A stretch of 64,000 bases of DNA, taken from Blastocystis sp. Blastoise (taxonomy: Eukaryota; Sar; Bigyra; Opalinata; Blastocystidae). The notes under the pieces were generated by a model that was given only the letters and a program-made list of their open reading frames with translations, ran no database searches and had not been told where the DNA came from. Positions 14,696 to 32,176 of this stretch are shown in pieces. The stretch's first letter is position 1. Each line of letters opens with the position of its first letter. The stretch is from the NCBI GenBank assembly GCA_039096225.1, contig JBBPEB010000015.1, positions 62,001 through 126,000 on the forward strand, read 5' to 3'. Made by a program: the position numbers and the translations under genes.

Positions 14696-15743
14696 TATAT
14701 TTTATTCTTTTTATATATAGGATTTCATGTTTTTAAGTTACTTATAATTATATTTAATATATGCAGATATATATATATATAAACTCTACTTAAGCTTTGA
14801 TAGTAAGGAAAAGTCTCATCGACTCTTTTCAGGTCCAATTCCTGACTTAAGTTTTTTTTATAGATTTTATAATAGATTTGATATTGAAACTGTTATATTT
14901 ATCTTCTTAGGAAAGTATATTAATACTTCCATATGTATATATCAATTTATAAGATATATATTTAAATAATCACTTATAAATGTGGAAAATAGATATAGTT
15001 TTAATAATATTTATGTGTTTTATTAATTTTGGCTAAAAGTGTATTTTCATCTATTATTTTTTTACTAAAGTATTAGAATCAAATATATATATATTTCTGG
15101 CATGTATATAAAACAGAATCTGTGTTTAATACTTGACATAAAAGAGAATGTGTTAATCATGTATCATTAAGTGATATTTATAATAATTGAAACTGTAATT
15201 GTTGTCTTCTAGATATAGTGTTCTAGTATATAATAAATAAACAACATCATGACAATAAAACAGTGAATTATAAACTGATCTTCTTTTTGAAAGTCTTATT
15301 AAGTTAAATTCTATTTATATATAGTTATAATAGCTATGAGGAATAAAGTATAATAAGAATTTGAAGCATAGAATATATAATTCAGTACATTACAATGTCT
15401 CGTCACAATAATTTTCAAAAGTTAATGATGTATTCATTACAGTGTTTAAAGTAGTTAACAAAAACGATTTTAAGTATATTTATATTTTAACTTAAATCAA
15501 CATAATAAAAAATATAATTCTTTTATTTATTTATTTTTATTTAATTATTTATTATTTTATAAATTCAATTTTTAAATATTACAACTCTCAAAAATTAATA
15601 AGGAAGATGTTATGATAGCATTTCACTTACAAACAATACTACAATTAATAGCATTGAGAATTAATTCAAAAATCGTTAATGCGAATTTTATTTACTACTA
15701 TATTTATAAATAGTAATAAGTAATAAGTAATAACTTCATACAT

Positions 15744-16180
15744 GTAAAATTTGAAGTCAAATAATTATAAAATAACTATAATAAATTGATAAATAACTTG
15801 AATTAAATTAGCCAATAGAAAAATACTTTGAGTTAACAGTAAGAAATTTTAAGACATTTTAATAATTCAATACTAGTCGAGTCTAATAGAATTCTATAAA
15901 AAAAATAAGCCAATAATAATAAAGCAGTCTAGTCAGCTAAAAATGATTGGCTAAATATGAAATATTGTTCCTAAAAGTCAATTGCGTTCGAATAGAATTC
16001 TATAGTCGAGTTTAACGGCAACTAGGCGTAAAACGTCGAGGTAGGTCATAATCTCTCAAATGTGTCCTTTTTGATGACACACAATTAATGATAATGACAC
16101 AGACCTTTTCACATTCTTTTTTCTCTCATTTTCTTTTCATTGATATAAAATAGTCATACATTAATTCACGTCTTTTAAAG
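15744..16180. other. Flank of the inverted repeat and upstream region of the aspartyl-protease-like gene
   Basis: Less repetitive DNA. The 12-base palindrome ATAGAATTCTAT occurs at about 15889 and again at about 15992, each close to a TCGAGT. I cannot assign a role. Confidence 0.35.
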
Positions 16181-18461
16181 ATGAATCTGGCACAAGTCCT
16201 TATTCTTCTTGTATCTGTAGCACAATATTCCGTATTTAAATGCATTTTTTAAGTAACTGTCATTTAGTGTGCTTTTTCTGTAGTAAAAGAAATTGAAGGA
16301 AGTATTCAAGAAGGAAGTTATGCTTCTGATTTCTATATTGGATATCCTTTAACGGAATTCAAGCTAACGATTAGCATCGGAGATCTACGAAACATTTTAT
16401 ATGCAAGTCCATATGATGAATCTAACAATGTATTTTTTAATAATTGCTTTTTTTTATTAGAATAGGATCAGAATCACTTTTATAATTGTGACAAGAGTTT
16501 CTCATACCAACCAATGAGTTCAGATGACCAATTCTGCAAGAATCGTATTTTATTTTTAAAGGACTCCATTTTTTTTTTCTAGACGTTCTACCAGTATATG
16601 AATGCAATAACTCAAAGCAGCAATACATTATGGATTCAAATAGCAAAGAGTGTACATTCTGTTCTCATGAAATTGATCGAAACTCTGGTCGTGTTATATA
16701 TGATAATATAACAATGTTTTTAAATGCAACAGAAACTCCTATATCTATACAGACATCATTCTTTTACATAACGTATATAATCCTAAGAAAATGATAATAA
16801 TTACATATAACAATAGTATTATTATAATGAATTGTTTTATATAATTATTATAATAACCATCTAGTTGTTGTCATCATCCTAATTATATCATAATAATAAT
16901 ACTCTCACTATGTTACTCTTTGATTAGATCTTATTCATGTACTTCCTTTCCAGTTAATAGACAAGGTTCCATAGGTATATCTCCTCTCTCTCCTCTGTCT
17001 CTATCTTCTCTTCTTCCATTATATAACCATTCATTTATGAATATTGTCACATTATGTATGGGTAACTATAAAGGCCAAATCGCATTTGGAAACATCGAAT
17101 CAACTTTATTTAATGGAGATATAACATGGATTCCAACCCAAAATGACAGTTATTATTCTGTATTATTGAATGATATCAAAATAAGCAAGACATCCATACA
17201 TTCATTTACTTCTCCTATAGTAGCATCATTCGATTCTTCTCTTCCTTTTATCTATCTTCCTTCCTCTATTTATATGTCACTAAAAAGTGCATTTCAAAAT
17301 ACATACTGTTCATTACCAGGTAAATTATTATTTATTTTCTTTTTCTATTCTATTATGATATGTATTTTTAATATATATATACACGAATAGTTATAATGTA
17401 TATATTTGTTATTCATGTATATTACTTCTAGGAGTGTGTAGTTCGTATAATATTTTCAATACTTATTGTTTGACTTCATTCCCATCTTCAAAGTGGCCAC
17501 CTATTGACTTTTATATTCAAGATATCTTCATCTCTATCCCATCCTCTCTCTATTTCTATCCATTTTTCAATACTACTTCTTCATCTACTGTCTATTGTTT
17601 CTCTATCAAAGATAATACAAATCAATCTACAGCTATTTTAGGAAATGCATTTCTACGTTCTACCACTTTTCTCTTTAATAATGATAATAATACCATCGGC
17701 ATTGCTACTCCATCTTCTATATGTCATTGTGAATATACTGGAGGTATTAATGTAACTATATCTACTTCTCTTTCTGTCTCGGATATTCTCTACACAATCA
17801 TCATTCTCTCTATCTTTGCATTTCTCAGCTATAAATTCTGGAACTGTTATTCACAAGCCAGGTAAATATATTAATAATAATTAGTATAATTATAATATTA
17901 TTATTATTATATTCTTATTGTATTATAATTATTATATATTAATGATAATCATAATTATAATCACTATTATTATAACTATTATTATAACTATAGTTATAAT
18001 TATATAACTTCATATATAGTGAGGAGAAGCAGAGAAAGTCTCGTCGACGTCTCTCTAGACGTGTAATTACTCATATTCCTAATGATATTACTCAGGAAGT
18101 CATGTTACGTGTCTTTGCTCCAGATATTGAAGCTGAGTTAGATCACATGCATTCAAGAGGGACTCAAACTGAATCTTCTGCTCATCACGTGATACCTATG
18201 TCTTCATTACCAACACGTGACGGACATTATGAATTTGATCTCAATACACCTGTTCAACCTGTTATTAATGAATTCGATAAAGAAGAAGAAAAAAGTGATT
18301 CAGCAGTCACTTATGAAATAGGAAAGGAAGAGGAAGAATATATAAGAAATTGCTTTTCTCCTGAGACTCCTAGAGAAAACAATGATACAAGTATTCCTCA
18401 ATATAATACAGTTCATCAACCTTCAGTTTACGATGACTCCTCAGATCTAACCACTATTTAA
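16181..18461 (+). CDS. Membrane-anchored pepsin-like protein, probable pseudoprotease
   Basis: Seven exons, 16181-16231, 16268-16429, 16466-16544, 16583-16772, 16928-17319, 17432-17861 and 18020-18461, phase-consistent, 581 residues. The first intron is only 36 nt. A hydrophobic signal peptide (NLAQVLILLVSVA) is followed by an A1-type fold: FYIGYP, Cys-rich loops, the Gly-rich NRQGSIGIS (equivalent to the DGILGLG motif), and near the end AILGNAFLRSTTFLF and IGIA, which are classic pepsin C-lobe strands. A transmembrane helix (ILYTIIILSIFAFLSY) and a basic then acidic cytoplasmic tail of about 150 residues follow. The second active-site loop reads SFDSSLPF and keeps Asp. The first, where DTGS is expected, reads SIGD, so the first catalytic Asp is absent. 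Proteolysis is therefore doubtful, and a binding or surface role is more likely. Confidence 0.85.
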
Positions 18462-18803
18462 ATATATATATATACTTTTATTTATATTTGTACCATAAAT
18501 AAATATATTATTGTTATGCTTTTCTCCTTCTTTCTTTTCATATTTTTGTTTTGTTTGTATACATTTATCTTTATATTGTATTCTTAAAGATCGTTTGGTT
18601 TTCTCATAGTAGCAGTCTTTATTCAAAAGATATTGAAGATATCATAATTAATGCATAAATATTTGCATATATTTTTGCAAAAAAACTTGTGATAACAATA
18701 ATCATGTAAGTAAAAAACTGTAATAAATAATATGTATTAAGCAATAAAAAAACACTTCATTATTATGTATAAAACAAAACAAAAAAAGAAATAAGTTTTA
18801 TCA
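18462..18803. other. Convergent 3' intergenic region
   Basis: Sits between the stop codons of two converging genes (aspartyl-protease-like, plus; RecQ, minus). T-rich then A-rich, compatible with two 3' untranslated regions. No gene seen. Confidence 0.5.
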
Positions 18804-23480
<4,677 letters not shown>

Positions 23481-24092
23481 TTTGAACGTTAATAGCTATG
23501 ATTTCACAAGAATAATTCTGATGAAGAATGTGTTATTTTTTTAAATAAATTATTTACTGATTTTTTAAAACCACAGTTATTGTTCTTATCAACTTTGAAA
23601 TATTATTTTATTATAACTCTTAAAAATGATAAGAAAAAAAATGTTCCTTTTTATTTTATTTATTTGTCGCTTGTTTCAAAGTTTAAAGCTATAATAGTAT
23701 TATAATCAAATATAGTGAGTTCTTAGATTTACTGTTAAAGCATATATATAATGGAAGATCAACTATGGTTGGAGAGAATAGTATAAAATATGAATGAGTC
23801 AATAAATCAAAATGAATTCAGAACAATAATCCATGTTTAAACAGACTGAAAATCAGGTTATATGGGCTTTAGCCCAATGGAATCGTTATTTTCCCATTTT
23901 CATTGATATTTTTTAACTTTTTCATGACTAAAATGAAAATAAAATAGAAAGAGAATAGAAAATCAGGATTATAATAATCAATTAAGAAAAGAAAACTACT
24001 TTAAATATATATTGCTTTATTCATAAGGTATATTACTATAAATTATGTTATTTTAATATTTTTTTATTGTAGATCATTATTGTTTTGAGGCA
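23481..24092. promoter_or_regulatory. Divergent intergenic region between RecQ and U2A' genes
   Basis: The start codons of the two genes face away from each other, so this 0.6 kb must hold both promoters. It is AT-rich with no motif I can name. Confidence 0.4.
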
Positions 24093-25060
24093 ATGAGACT
24101 TACTGCTGATTTAATATTACAATCTCGTGCATTCTATAATCCTCTTAAAGAGAGAGAGCTTGATTTAAGAGGACTTAAGATACCAACCATAGAGAATTTA
24201 GGTGCTGCTGAAGATCAATTTGATACTATCGATTTATCTGATAATTCGATCACTAAGGTAGAGAATCTTCCTAAATTTAATCGTCTAAAGACTATTATAT
24301 TGAATAACAATAGAGTAATTAAGATTGATGATAATTTAGGAAATAACTTAGATCATGTAGAGACTTTGATTCATATCCTGTTAGTTGAGTGTTTTTTTTT
24401 CATTATTATTATTATTTTCTATAAAGATTCTATTTGAGTATATATTATAGAGCAAATCTATTTTTCTTAATATAATTTTTACTTACTAAGAATGAAATAG
24501 AAGATTTAGAAGAAATTGCACATCTTAAGGAATGGAAGCTTTTAAATATCCTTTATAATTCTATATAATATATTTATTATTTAAAATATTTTTTTCCTTT
24601 ATTAAACACGACATTTGTCTGTTGTAGAGAATCCAGTCATGTTTCAACCAAATGCTCGTTATTATATTATTCAACATCTTCCTCAATTAAAATGGCTCAA
24701 TTTCCAAAAGATCACTTTAGAAGTATTTATGTTTATTATGTTATTATTTATTATGTTTATTATGTTATTATTTATTATGTTATTATTTATTATGTTTATT
24801 ATGTTATTGTTATTATGTTATTATTTATTATGTTTATTATTAATATTATTTATTATATTTATTATGCTTTTATTATTTATTATATTTATTGATTATATTT
24901 ATTATGTTAATTATTAATATTATTTATTATATTTATTATGCTATTATTTGTTATTATATTTATTGATTATATTTCTTATGTTAATTATTAATGTTATTTA
25001 TTATATATATTATTAATATTTTTATAGGAAAGAAAGAAAGCTGCAGAATTATTTCAATAA
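24093..25060 (+). CDS. SNRPA1: U2 snRNP protein A' (U2A'/Lea1), interrupted by two AT-AC introns
   Basis: Four exons, 24093-24372, 24483-24545, 24610-24722 and 25028-25060, giving 162 residues. The start MRLTADLI, then ERELDLRGLKIPTIENLGA, DQFDTIDLSDN and LKTIILNNNR, match the conserved leucine-rich repeat N-terminus of U2A'. Later exons supply ILTKNEIEDLEE, LSVVENPVM and LKWLNFQKITLEERKKA, completing the LRR cap. U2A' with U2B'' binds stem-loop IV of U2 snRNA. Introns 1 and 2 begin ATATCCT and end AC; intron 3 is GT-AG. The family match across both AT-AC junctions is exact (ETLI-LTKN, LL-RHLSVV). The protein is shorter than animal U2A' (about 255 residues) because the disordered tail is absent. 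Confidence 0.93.
24373..24482 (+). other. U12-type AT-AC intron 1 of U2A' gene
   Basis: 110 nt. The donor ATATCCTG matches the U12 consensus ATATCCTTT at 7 of 8 positions. A branch-like TTTTCTTAAT lies about 13 nt before the terminal AC. Removal joins ATTC to TTACTAAG in phase, restoring the conserved LILTKN strand. No GT-AG alternative preserves the LRR. Confidence 0.85.
24546..24609 (+). other. U12-type AT-AC intron 2 of U2A' gene
   Basis: 64 nt. The donor is a perfect ATATCCTTT. Near the 3' end is TTTTCCTTTATTAAAC, a weaker branch region, and the intron ends ACAC. Joining TTAA to GACATTTG keeps the frame through LSVVENPV, the expected LRR segment. Confidence 0.85.
24723..25027 (+). repeat. 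TTATTATGTTTA-type repeats inside U2A' intron 3
   Basis: A 305-nt GT-AG intron made largely of TTATTATGTTTATTATG and TTATTTATTATATTTA units. Hydrophobic frames reading through it are artefacts. Confidence 0.8.
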
Positions 25061-25501
25061 ATGAAGAATTTTTTCAATCATTTTCCAAAATAAAAAAATA
25101 ACTTATGGCATTTCTATTAATATTTGATTGTTTTATGTTTGTTGTGTACTCCTTCCTCCTTGTTGTATTTAAATTATGAATTTGCTTACTCTGTATTAAC
25201 TTGAATAAAGCTATAAATTGCTGTGATTAGACAAAAAAAAAACAAAACAAAAATAAAACTAAGAAACACAATAATGTGTAAAACTGAATAAATTAAAACA
25301 AATCTATGGAAAGAAATTAAATATATAAAGAAATGTATTTATCAAATACCAACACACAGAGAGAAAGAACAATACATTGTTTAAAACTAAAATAAATACA
25401 CAATAAGAAGAAAAAAAGAAATATTAAAAGAAACAAATCATGAATAATAGATATATATAGCGAAAATAATAGCTTGTTCTTTTTAATTCTTATCAAATTA
25501 T
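25061..25501. other. Convergent 3' intergenic region
   Basis: Between the 3' ends of the U2A' and scramblase genes. A-rich with short poly-A tracts. No gene seen. Confidence 0.5.
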
Positions 25502-26925
25502 TTAGTTAATAGAGAAATTGTTATCTTGTTTATCGTTACTATCCTTTTCAAAATACATGAAATCAATAAGGAAAGTAGAGGAAAGGACAAGAACTCTTTC
25601 ATTAAGAGTAGAGTTAGGAGGGAAGACAACAATGAAGTTATCAGCATCAGATAAAAGTTCTCTAGTGAAAGAAGAGAATTTCTTATCGACAGCACCTTCT
25701 TGTCCAGAAGCAGTATTAAGGATAGAATAATGAATAGTATCAAATCCTTCACAAGGGAAATGACAGAATTTTCCCATTTGACAGCAATCACCATGAACAC
25801 TCATAATAGGCATTTCATTGTGATCATATATAGTAAACTTATCATCACAACAATCAAAATCAGCACAAATCTTACCAATAGGAACTTCAGTATTATTAGG
25901 GAAATAAGAACTTAATTCAGGAAGATTGCAACAAGCACAAACTATATAGATATTGATTAATAATAATGAAATAATATATATATAATATTGTATTTTAATA
26001 ATTAAATAATATTATATTATAATACTAAAATAATATATATATATAATATATTCATACGTTGACATTTAAAAGGACGATGCATCATAAGAATATCTTGACC
26101 AGTACTAGTCTTAATAAACATAGTGAATTCTCTAGCAGAACCACACATTTGTCTTTGACAACACTCACTATCTTCGACAGCCTATATACAATAAAGATTA
26201 TAGAATAATATCACAAAATAATTTTTTTTTAATAAAAAAAATATACAAGGAAAATAGGTTGCATGAAATCAGTTACTTTACCATCAGGAGTTAAAGGATA
26301 AATTAAATATTTATATATAAATAAGATATAGTCACAATTTTTTCATATTAATTATGAATCATTTAAAATCTATGAATATTTACTTATTGGCTTGTTCAAA
26401 ACCAGTGAGACCTTCAAGATATTGAGCCTTCTGCTTAACAATAACACCATTAACTATATATTTATAAAAAAAAGAACAATAATATCAACATAATGCTATA
26501 ATTTTAAATTAAATACGGTTCATTAAGGCTTGGAAAGCATCATAACCTTGGCCAACTTGTCCTTGATTAGGAATAGCTTGCATAGGAACACCTTGCATAG
26601 GAGCACCCATAGGAGCAGCCATAGGAACACCTTGCATAGGAGCACCCATAGGAGCACCCATAGGAGCACCCATAGGAACTCCTTGCATAGGAACTCCTTG
26701 CATAGGAGCAGCCATAGGAACACCTTGCATAGGAGCGCCCATAGGAACTCCTTGTACAGGAGCAGCCATAGGAACACCTTGCATAGGAGCAGCCATAGGA
26801 ACACCTTGCATAGGAGCAGCCATAGGAACACCTTGCATAGGAGCAGCCATAGGAACAGCAGATTGCATGTTAGGATCAGTTACAGGATAGGCAGAAGGAA
26901 TGTTATTAGAATTGTTATTTTGCAT
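25502..26925 (-). CDS. Phospholipid scramblase family protein
   Basis: Starts at ATG 26925. The first exon (26517-26925) encodes a Pro/Met-rich stretch of about nine PMQGVPM(A/G)A repeats. The scramblase domain follows over five more exons: VIVKQKAQYLEGLTGFE, YLIYPLTPDG, VEDSECCQRQMCGSAREFTM, Cys-rich segments ending HRPFKCQR and VCACC, then VPIGKI, FTIYDHNE, SDADNFIVVFPPN and the C-terminal FLIDFMYFE. These match the PLSCR core in order, including the DADNF Ca2+-binding-loop region and the terminal hydrophobic strand. Family members are 12-stranded barrels at the inner face of the plasma membrane; the Pro-rich head is typical. The exon pair ending at 26384 and starting near 26310 joins only if the intron ends in AA, not AG. 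Confidence 0.9.
26575..26875 (-). repeat. PMQGVPMAA coding tandem repeat
   Basis: A 30-base unit (GGAGCAGCCATAGGAACACC and similar on the plus strand) repeats around nine times in frame in the scramblase N-terminus. It is a protein repeat and not a CRISPR: there are no unique spacers and the unit stays in coding phase. Confidence 0.9.
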
Positions 26926-28190
26926 CTTAAATAAAATAAATATGTAAAGAAAATGCTATAAAGTACTCTTAAAATATAAAAATGCAATTACTTAATAAAA
27001 AAAGTACAGTTATCAAAGACGTATTTGATTTGTAAAGACTTCTCAAAAAAAACAGACTTTTGAACCTTGTTTCCAATATAAATGCCAGTTTTTATACAGT
27101 TCACAATACTCACTGGACATCTTTTCAGGTTTCATCATTTCTCAGTTTTTCCCAAGTATTCCCAAACTAAAAAAATTTAAATTTTTTGATGATAAATTCC
27201 ACAGTTAACAGAAATTCATTGGCTTTATACAATCGAAAAACCAATAAATGATCATTTTTTATTTTTATTTCTTTTACTGATTCATAAGAATATACTACTT
27301 GTTATTACATACTAAAAGTTTTCTTCCTGATAGCTCAAGTAATAATAAAAGTAGCTCTCTACTAAGAAGAATCACAAACGATTTCTACCACTTTAGTATT
27401 TGAATTTCTCTATAGTGTTTTTTGGTGTATCAAATATTTCTCTAATTCCGATTTAGTTGTGAGAAGGCTACAGAACTGTTTAATAAAATAAAACTGATCA
27501 ATCAAGTGTTTTTTTTTATTAACACAGAAATAATATGAATAATAGCTTCTAAAGCATAGAAGAGTCTTCTATAGCTCAAATATATATGTGTATTTCTATT
27601 CAATATATTTTGGCGGGATTTGTAAAACAATTCAATTTTTTTTTTGTAATATAATACTATATAGAACAGTCATCAAGTATATAATGCGATTTCAAATTGT
27701 TTTTACTTGGAAACATGAATGTATTCTTACGAATCAATAATGTGAACAACTCATTTCTTTTTCTTCATAAAATCATAAAAAGAAATTGACGTTATATGAC
27801 AATATCAAGAATAAATTGTTACACATCATTCAGAATATGAAGAATTTGTTTCTCTTTAACAAGAATAGTTTAAAAAATATATTATGAACAATATAAAAAA
27901 ATGAATGCATTATTATAGAATTCTATAATTTATAAACAAATTTTTTCAATGAAAACAAAACAATACTATATATATACTAAAGAAAGAATGATATTATATA
28001 ATTTTTAGAGTGAAATAAAATGAAATAAGAATAATGAAGTGATCTCTCTTACGAAAGGTAGGAATAGTAATATATATATATATATTAGGCATGTTAATGT
28101 TTTAAGAAGAATAATAGAAGAAATATATAAATACTGTCAATCTTATATTCTAAAAGATTAAAACGTAGCTAATAGTGTATAAATATATGT
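26926..28190. other. Intergenic region between scramblase start and FTHFS 3' end
   Basis: 1.27 kb, AT-rich, expected to hold the scramblase promoter (proximal to 26925) and the 3' end of the FTHFS transcript. I see no further ORF or RNA gene. Confidence 0.45.
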
Positions 28191-30399
28191 TTAGAATAAT
28201 CCATGAACAGTTCCTGTCTTGCAATCGATATCGATATCATAGAAACCAGGACGAGTAGGAAGACCAGGAATAGTCATAATAGATCCTAATACAGGATAAA
28301 CAAATCCAGCACCACAAGAAGCATGGATATCACGAACAGTGATCTTAAAACCACGGGGACAACCAAGAAGAGTAGGATCAGCAGAGAAAGAATACTGAGT
28401 TTTAGCCATACATATAGGGAATTTGTTATATCCTTGAGCTTCATAACAAGCAATTTTCTTTTCAGCTATTTCACTATATTCAACAACATCACCTCTATAG
28501 ATCTCACGAACAATAGTTTGAATCTTTTCTTTAATAGATAAGTTATCTTCATAAATAAGTTTGAAGTGAATAGATTGACGAACAGCTTCATCAGTACAAG
28601 CTTTAACAACAGATTCAGCAAGGACTTTAGCTCCCTTAGCACCTTCGGTCCAATGATTACTCATACAAGCATCTAAAGCACCAGCTTCTAAAGCAGCACT
28701 ACGTAACATTTCAATTTCCTTATCCGTATCGGTAGTAAATCTATTAACACAAACAACACAAGGAACACCATATTTTAAAACATTTTGAATATGTTGTTGC
28801 ATATTACATAAACCTTTAGCAAGTAAATCAAGATTCTCTTCAACATATTCCTTTTGAAGTCTTTGACCAGGTTGAACTTTAGGACCACCTCCATGCATTT
28901 TCATAGCTCTTACAGTAGTTACAAGAACTACACAATCAGGAGCTAAACCACTTTGTCTACATTTAATATCAAAGAATTTCTCCATACCAATATCAGCACC
29001 AAAACCAGCTTCAGTAACTACATAACCATCTTCACCAACTAATTTAAGAGCAATTTTATCAGCAATAATAGAAGAATTACCATGAGCAATATTAGCAAAA
29101 GGACCAGCATGAACAAATACAGGTGTACCTTCAACAGTTTGCATAAGAGTAGGTTTAATAGCTTCTTTCATTAAAACAGTAAGAGCACCAGCAACACCAA
29201 GATCTTCAGCAGTTACAGGTTCACCCGATTTAGACATACCAATAACCATAGCACCTAAACGTTCTCTCATGTTTTCAAGAGAAGTAGATAAAGCAAGAAC
29301 AGCCATGATTTCAGAAGCAACAGCAATATCAAAGCCAGTTCTTCTAGAATGACCACTTTCAGTAGGAGCTAAACCTATTTCAATTTCTCTTAAGAAACGA
29401 TCACAAGTATCAACAACACGTTTCCAAGTAATAGTTTCAGGATCAATATCTAAACGAACTAATTTAGTACGTTCTTCTTCAGTAAGTTCATCAGCTTTTG
29501 TTTTATTAATACCTAATTTAGCAAGTCTCTTTAAAAGAGGAGCAGCAAGAGGTTCATATTCACCATTCTTATTCTTAGGACAAATACGTCTAAATAAAGC
29601 TTCATCAGTTTGAGTAGATTCATGATACATTCTAGCATCAATTTGAGCAGCAAGTAAATTATTAGCAGCAACAATAGCATGAATATCACCAGTTAAATGA
29701 AGATTAAATTCTTCCATAGGAATAACTTGAGAATAACCACCACCAGCAGCACCACCTTTAATACCAAAAGTAGGACCTTGAGAAGGTTGTCTTAAACAAG
29801 AAAATACTTTCTTATGAAGAGCAGCACCAAGAGCTTGAGAAAGACCAACCTAAAGAGAGAGGTATTATTATTATTTATATTTATTATTTATTATTTATTA
29901 TTATTTATATTTATATATTATTATAAATGATTATTATTTAAAAAAAATATGAATTATAACAAAATAAAAATAAAAATATAATCATTATCTTCATTAAATA
30001 AATAATTACATACAGTACAAGTACTTTTACCTTCACCAAGAGGAGTAGGGTTAATACCAGTAACAAGAACCTATAAATAAAAGAAAAAATAATAATGAAA
30101 ACAACATTATATAAAAGAATCATACATAATGACCATTCTTTTGATCCTTAAGACGATCAATAACTTCAAGACGAACTTTAGCTTTAGTATTACCATAAAG
30201 CTCTAATTCTTCAGGTAAGATTCCAGCTTCCTTAGCAATAAGATCAATATTGATAGGCTCAACAGATTGAGATATCTCAATATCAGAAGGAACGGGAAGC
30301 TTAAAATCTACACGAGCAGCAGCACGATCAACAATTTCTATACACAAGAATAAAAATAAGAAAATCACAGATTATATAAGAAATCATACCAAAAGACAT
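28191..30399 (-). CDS. Formate-tetrahydrofolate ligase (10-formyl-THF synthetase)
   Basis: Four exons, 30390-30399, 30126-30337, 30014-30070 and 28191-29849, phase-consistent, 645 residues, close to the usual 550-640 of monofunctional enzymes. Motifs include [16 protein letters not shown] (ATP P-loop), [33 protein letters not shown], the Gly-rich [23 protein letters not shown], and near the end PGLPTRP. It makes 10-formyl-THF from formate, ATP and THF in the cytosol. There is no dehydrogenase/cyclohydrolase domain, so this is not the trifunctional C1 synthase of animals and fungi. The first exon is just 10 nt (ATGTCTTTTG). The main exon is unusually GC-rich for the window, fitting a highly expressed housekeeping gene. 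Confidence 0.96.
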
Positions 30400-31256
30400 C
30401 TTCCGTAATTTCTTGATTATTCGAATAATGATAGTTCTATTATATGACTATAAAAGAATTGTACCAAAAACATACTTGGCTTCTTTTTCTTTTGGTATTT
30501 TTAAAGTTTTAGAATCAAGCTTGATGAATCGAATTGAATCATGGTTATTCCCTTTTGTTTCTACTTGAATTCCCTAAGAAATAACAATAATCTTCACTGA
30601 ATAAAAATGATGACTGTTATTCGGCTGATAATTGGCTATTGAATTGTGTTTTTTCTACAATTAGGAATGTCATTGGTTCTCGTTTCCCTATACCAATATT
30701 ATTCATAATTCATGAATAATCATGAAAGAAAATTATTTTTTACTATATTTCCAAATTAAATCATAAAACTATAAAATGAATGTATCTCGTTTCTATTGTT
30801 TAAACTATTTCACGATATATTTATTAATATGCCATTAAGTCATCACATCATATATATTCTATTGAATATCATGTATCATATAATATATCGCAGTTTTATC
30901 CTTGAAGTTTTTCTTGTAATCAGCAATAATTTGTGTATTTTTCTTTTTTTGCAACTATTCTTTTTAAATAAAGATTCTTTTCATGAAGTTACATATTGAT
31001 TAAGTATGTGAATTGTAATATTATTTCAAAATATAACTAAATAGTATGAAAATTGAGATATTACTTTAATACACTATAGTTTATCAATTTTTATCATAAA
31101 TTTATGCATGTTTTTAGCATACACATATAAATTAATACATTCAAAAACGTTATATACTAAAACAATAGCATTACCTAGTTATTCTTAAAATAATATAAAC
31201 AACAACAAAAACAAACACTTTAAGATAATCATTCATATAAATATCTCAAACTAGTA
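30400..31256. other. Intergenic region upstream of FTHFS
   Basis: Expected to carry the FTHFS promoter next to 30399 and the SMYD-like 3' untranslated region at the far end. One 67-codon plus-strand frame (30796-30999) lacks any motif and I do not annotate it. Confidence 0.4.
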
Positions 31257-31452
31257 TTATCTTCTTTTGCTTCTCGTATTAATATGACTTTCTGCTTGTT
31301 GTAATCCAGTAATAACAGCTACAACACGAGGATGATAAGAAGGATATACATTCTTATATCTAGAGAAAACATATATAGAAGTCACATATATAGAAGAATA
31401 TAGGTGTAGACATATCCGCTATAAAACTCATTATAACGTGACATGAATATAG

Positions 31453-31509
<57 letters not shown>

Positions 31510-32105
31510 TACAGAGCTTTTGCCTTTTCTAAGTATCGTTGAGCCTCTCTATATCTAGCGAGATGACAGCATAATGTACCTATATTAGCATACTACACAA
31601 AGGGAAATATAGAATAAATATAAAGAGAATAATATAGAGAAATATAAAGAGAAATATAGAATAAATATAAAGGGAAATATAGAATAAATACAAAGAAAAA
31701 ATAGAATAAAATACAAAGAAAAAATAGAATAAATACAAAGAAAAAATAGAATAAAATACAAAGAAAAAATAGAATAAAATACAAAGAAAAAATAGAATAA
31801 ATATAAAGTGAAATAAATAGTTACAATTATATTAAATAGAATACTATAAAGTATAGAATATCATATATAATAATAATATAAATAATATACCATTCCTGCA
31901 ATTTTAGGATACCCTTCTATACGTGCTCCACCTTCTAAAGAATGTAATATATATATACCAAGATCATAAGCTTTCTCATATGCTTGAATACTAATCAGAT
32001 AGGAATAGTATTTCATTGTATACGATTCAATTTGATAATTTGTATCAGTTAAGAAGTTCTTTAAAATCTTTATAATACTCTCAATAGTATCCACAGCTTC
32101 TTCTT

Positions 32106-32176
<71 letters not shown>

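Noticed and set aside
15889-16003. Pair of ATAGAATTCTAT palindromes as transposon ends
   Set aside because: Both lie outside the arm on one side only, and no counterpart can be seen at the left end.
26575-26875. CRISPR-like array of 30-bp units
   Set aside because: No spacers; the units are contiguous and encode PMQGVPMAA in the frame of the scramblase.
28323-28541. 72-codon plus-strand ORF
   Set aside because: Shadow of the highly conserved formate-THF ligase exon.
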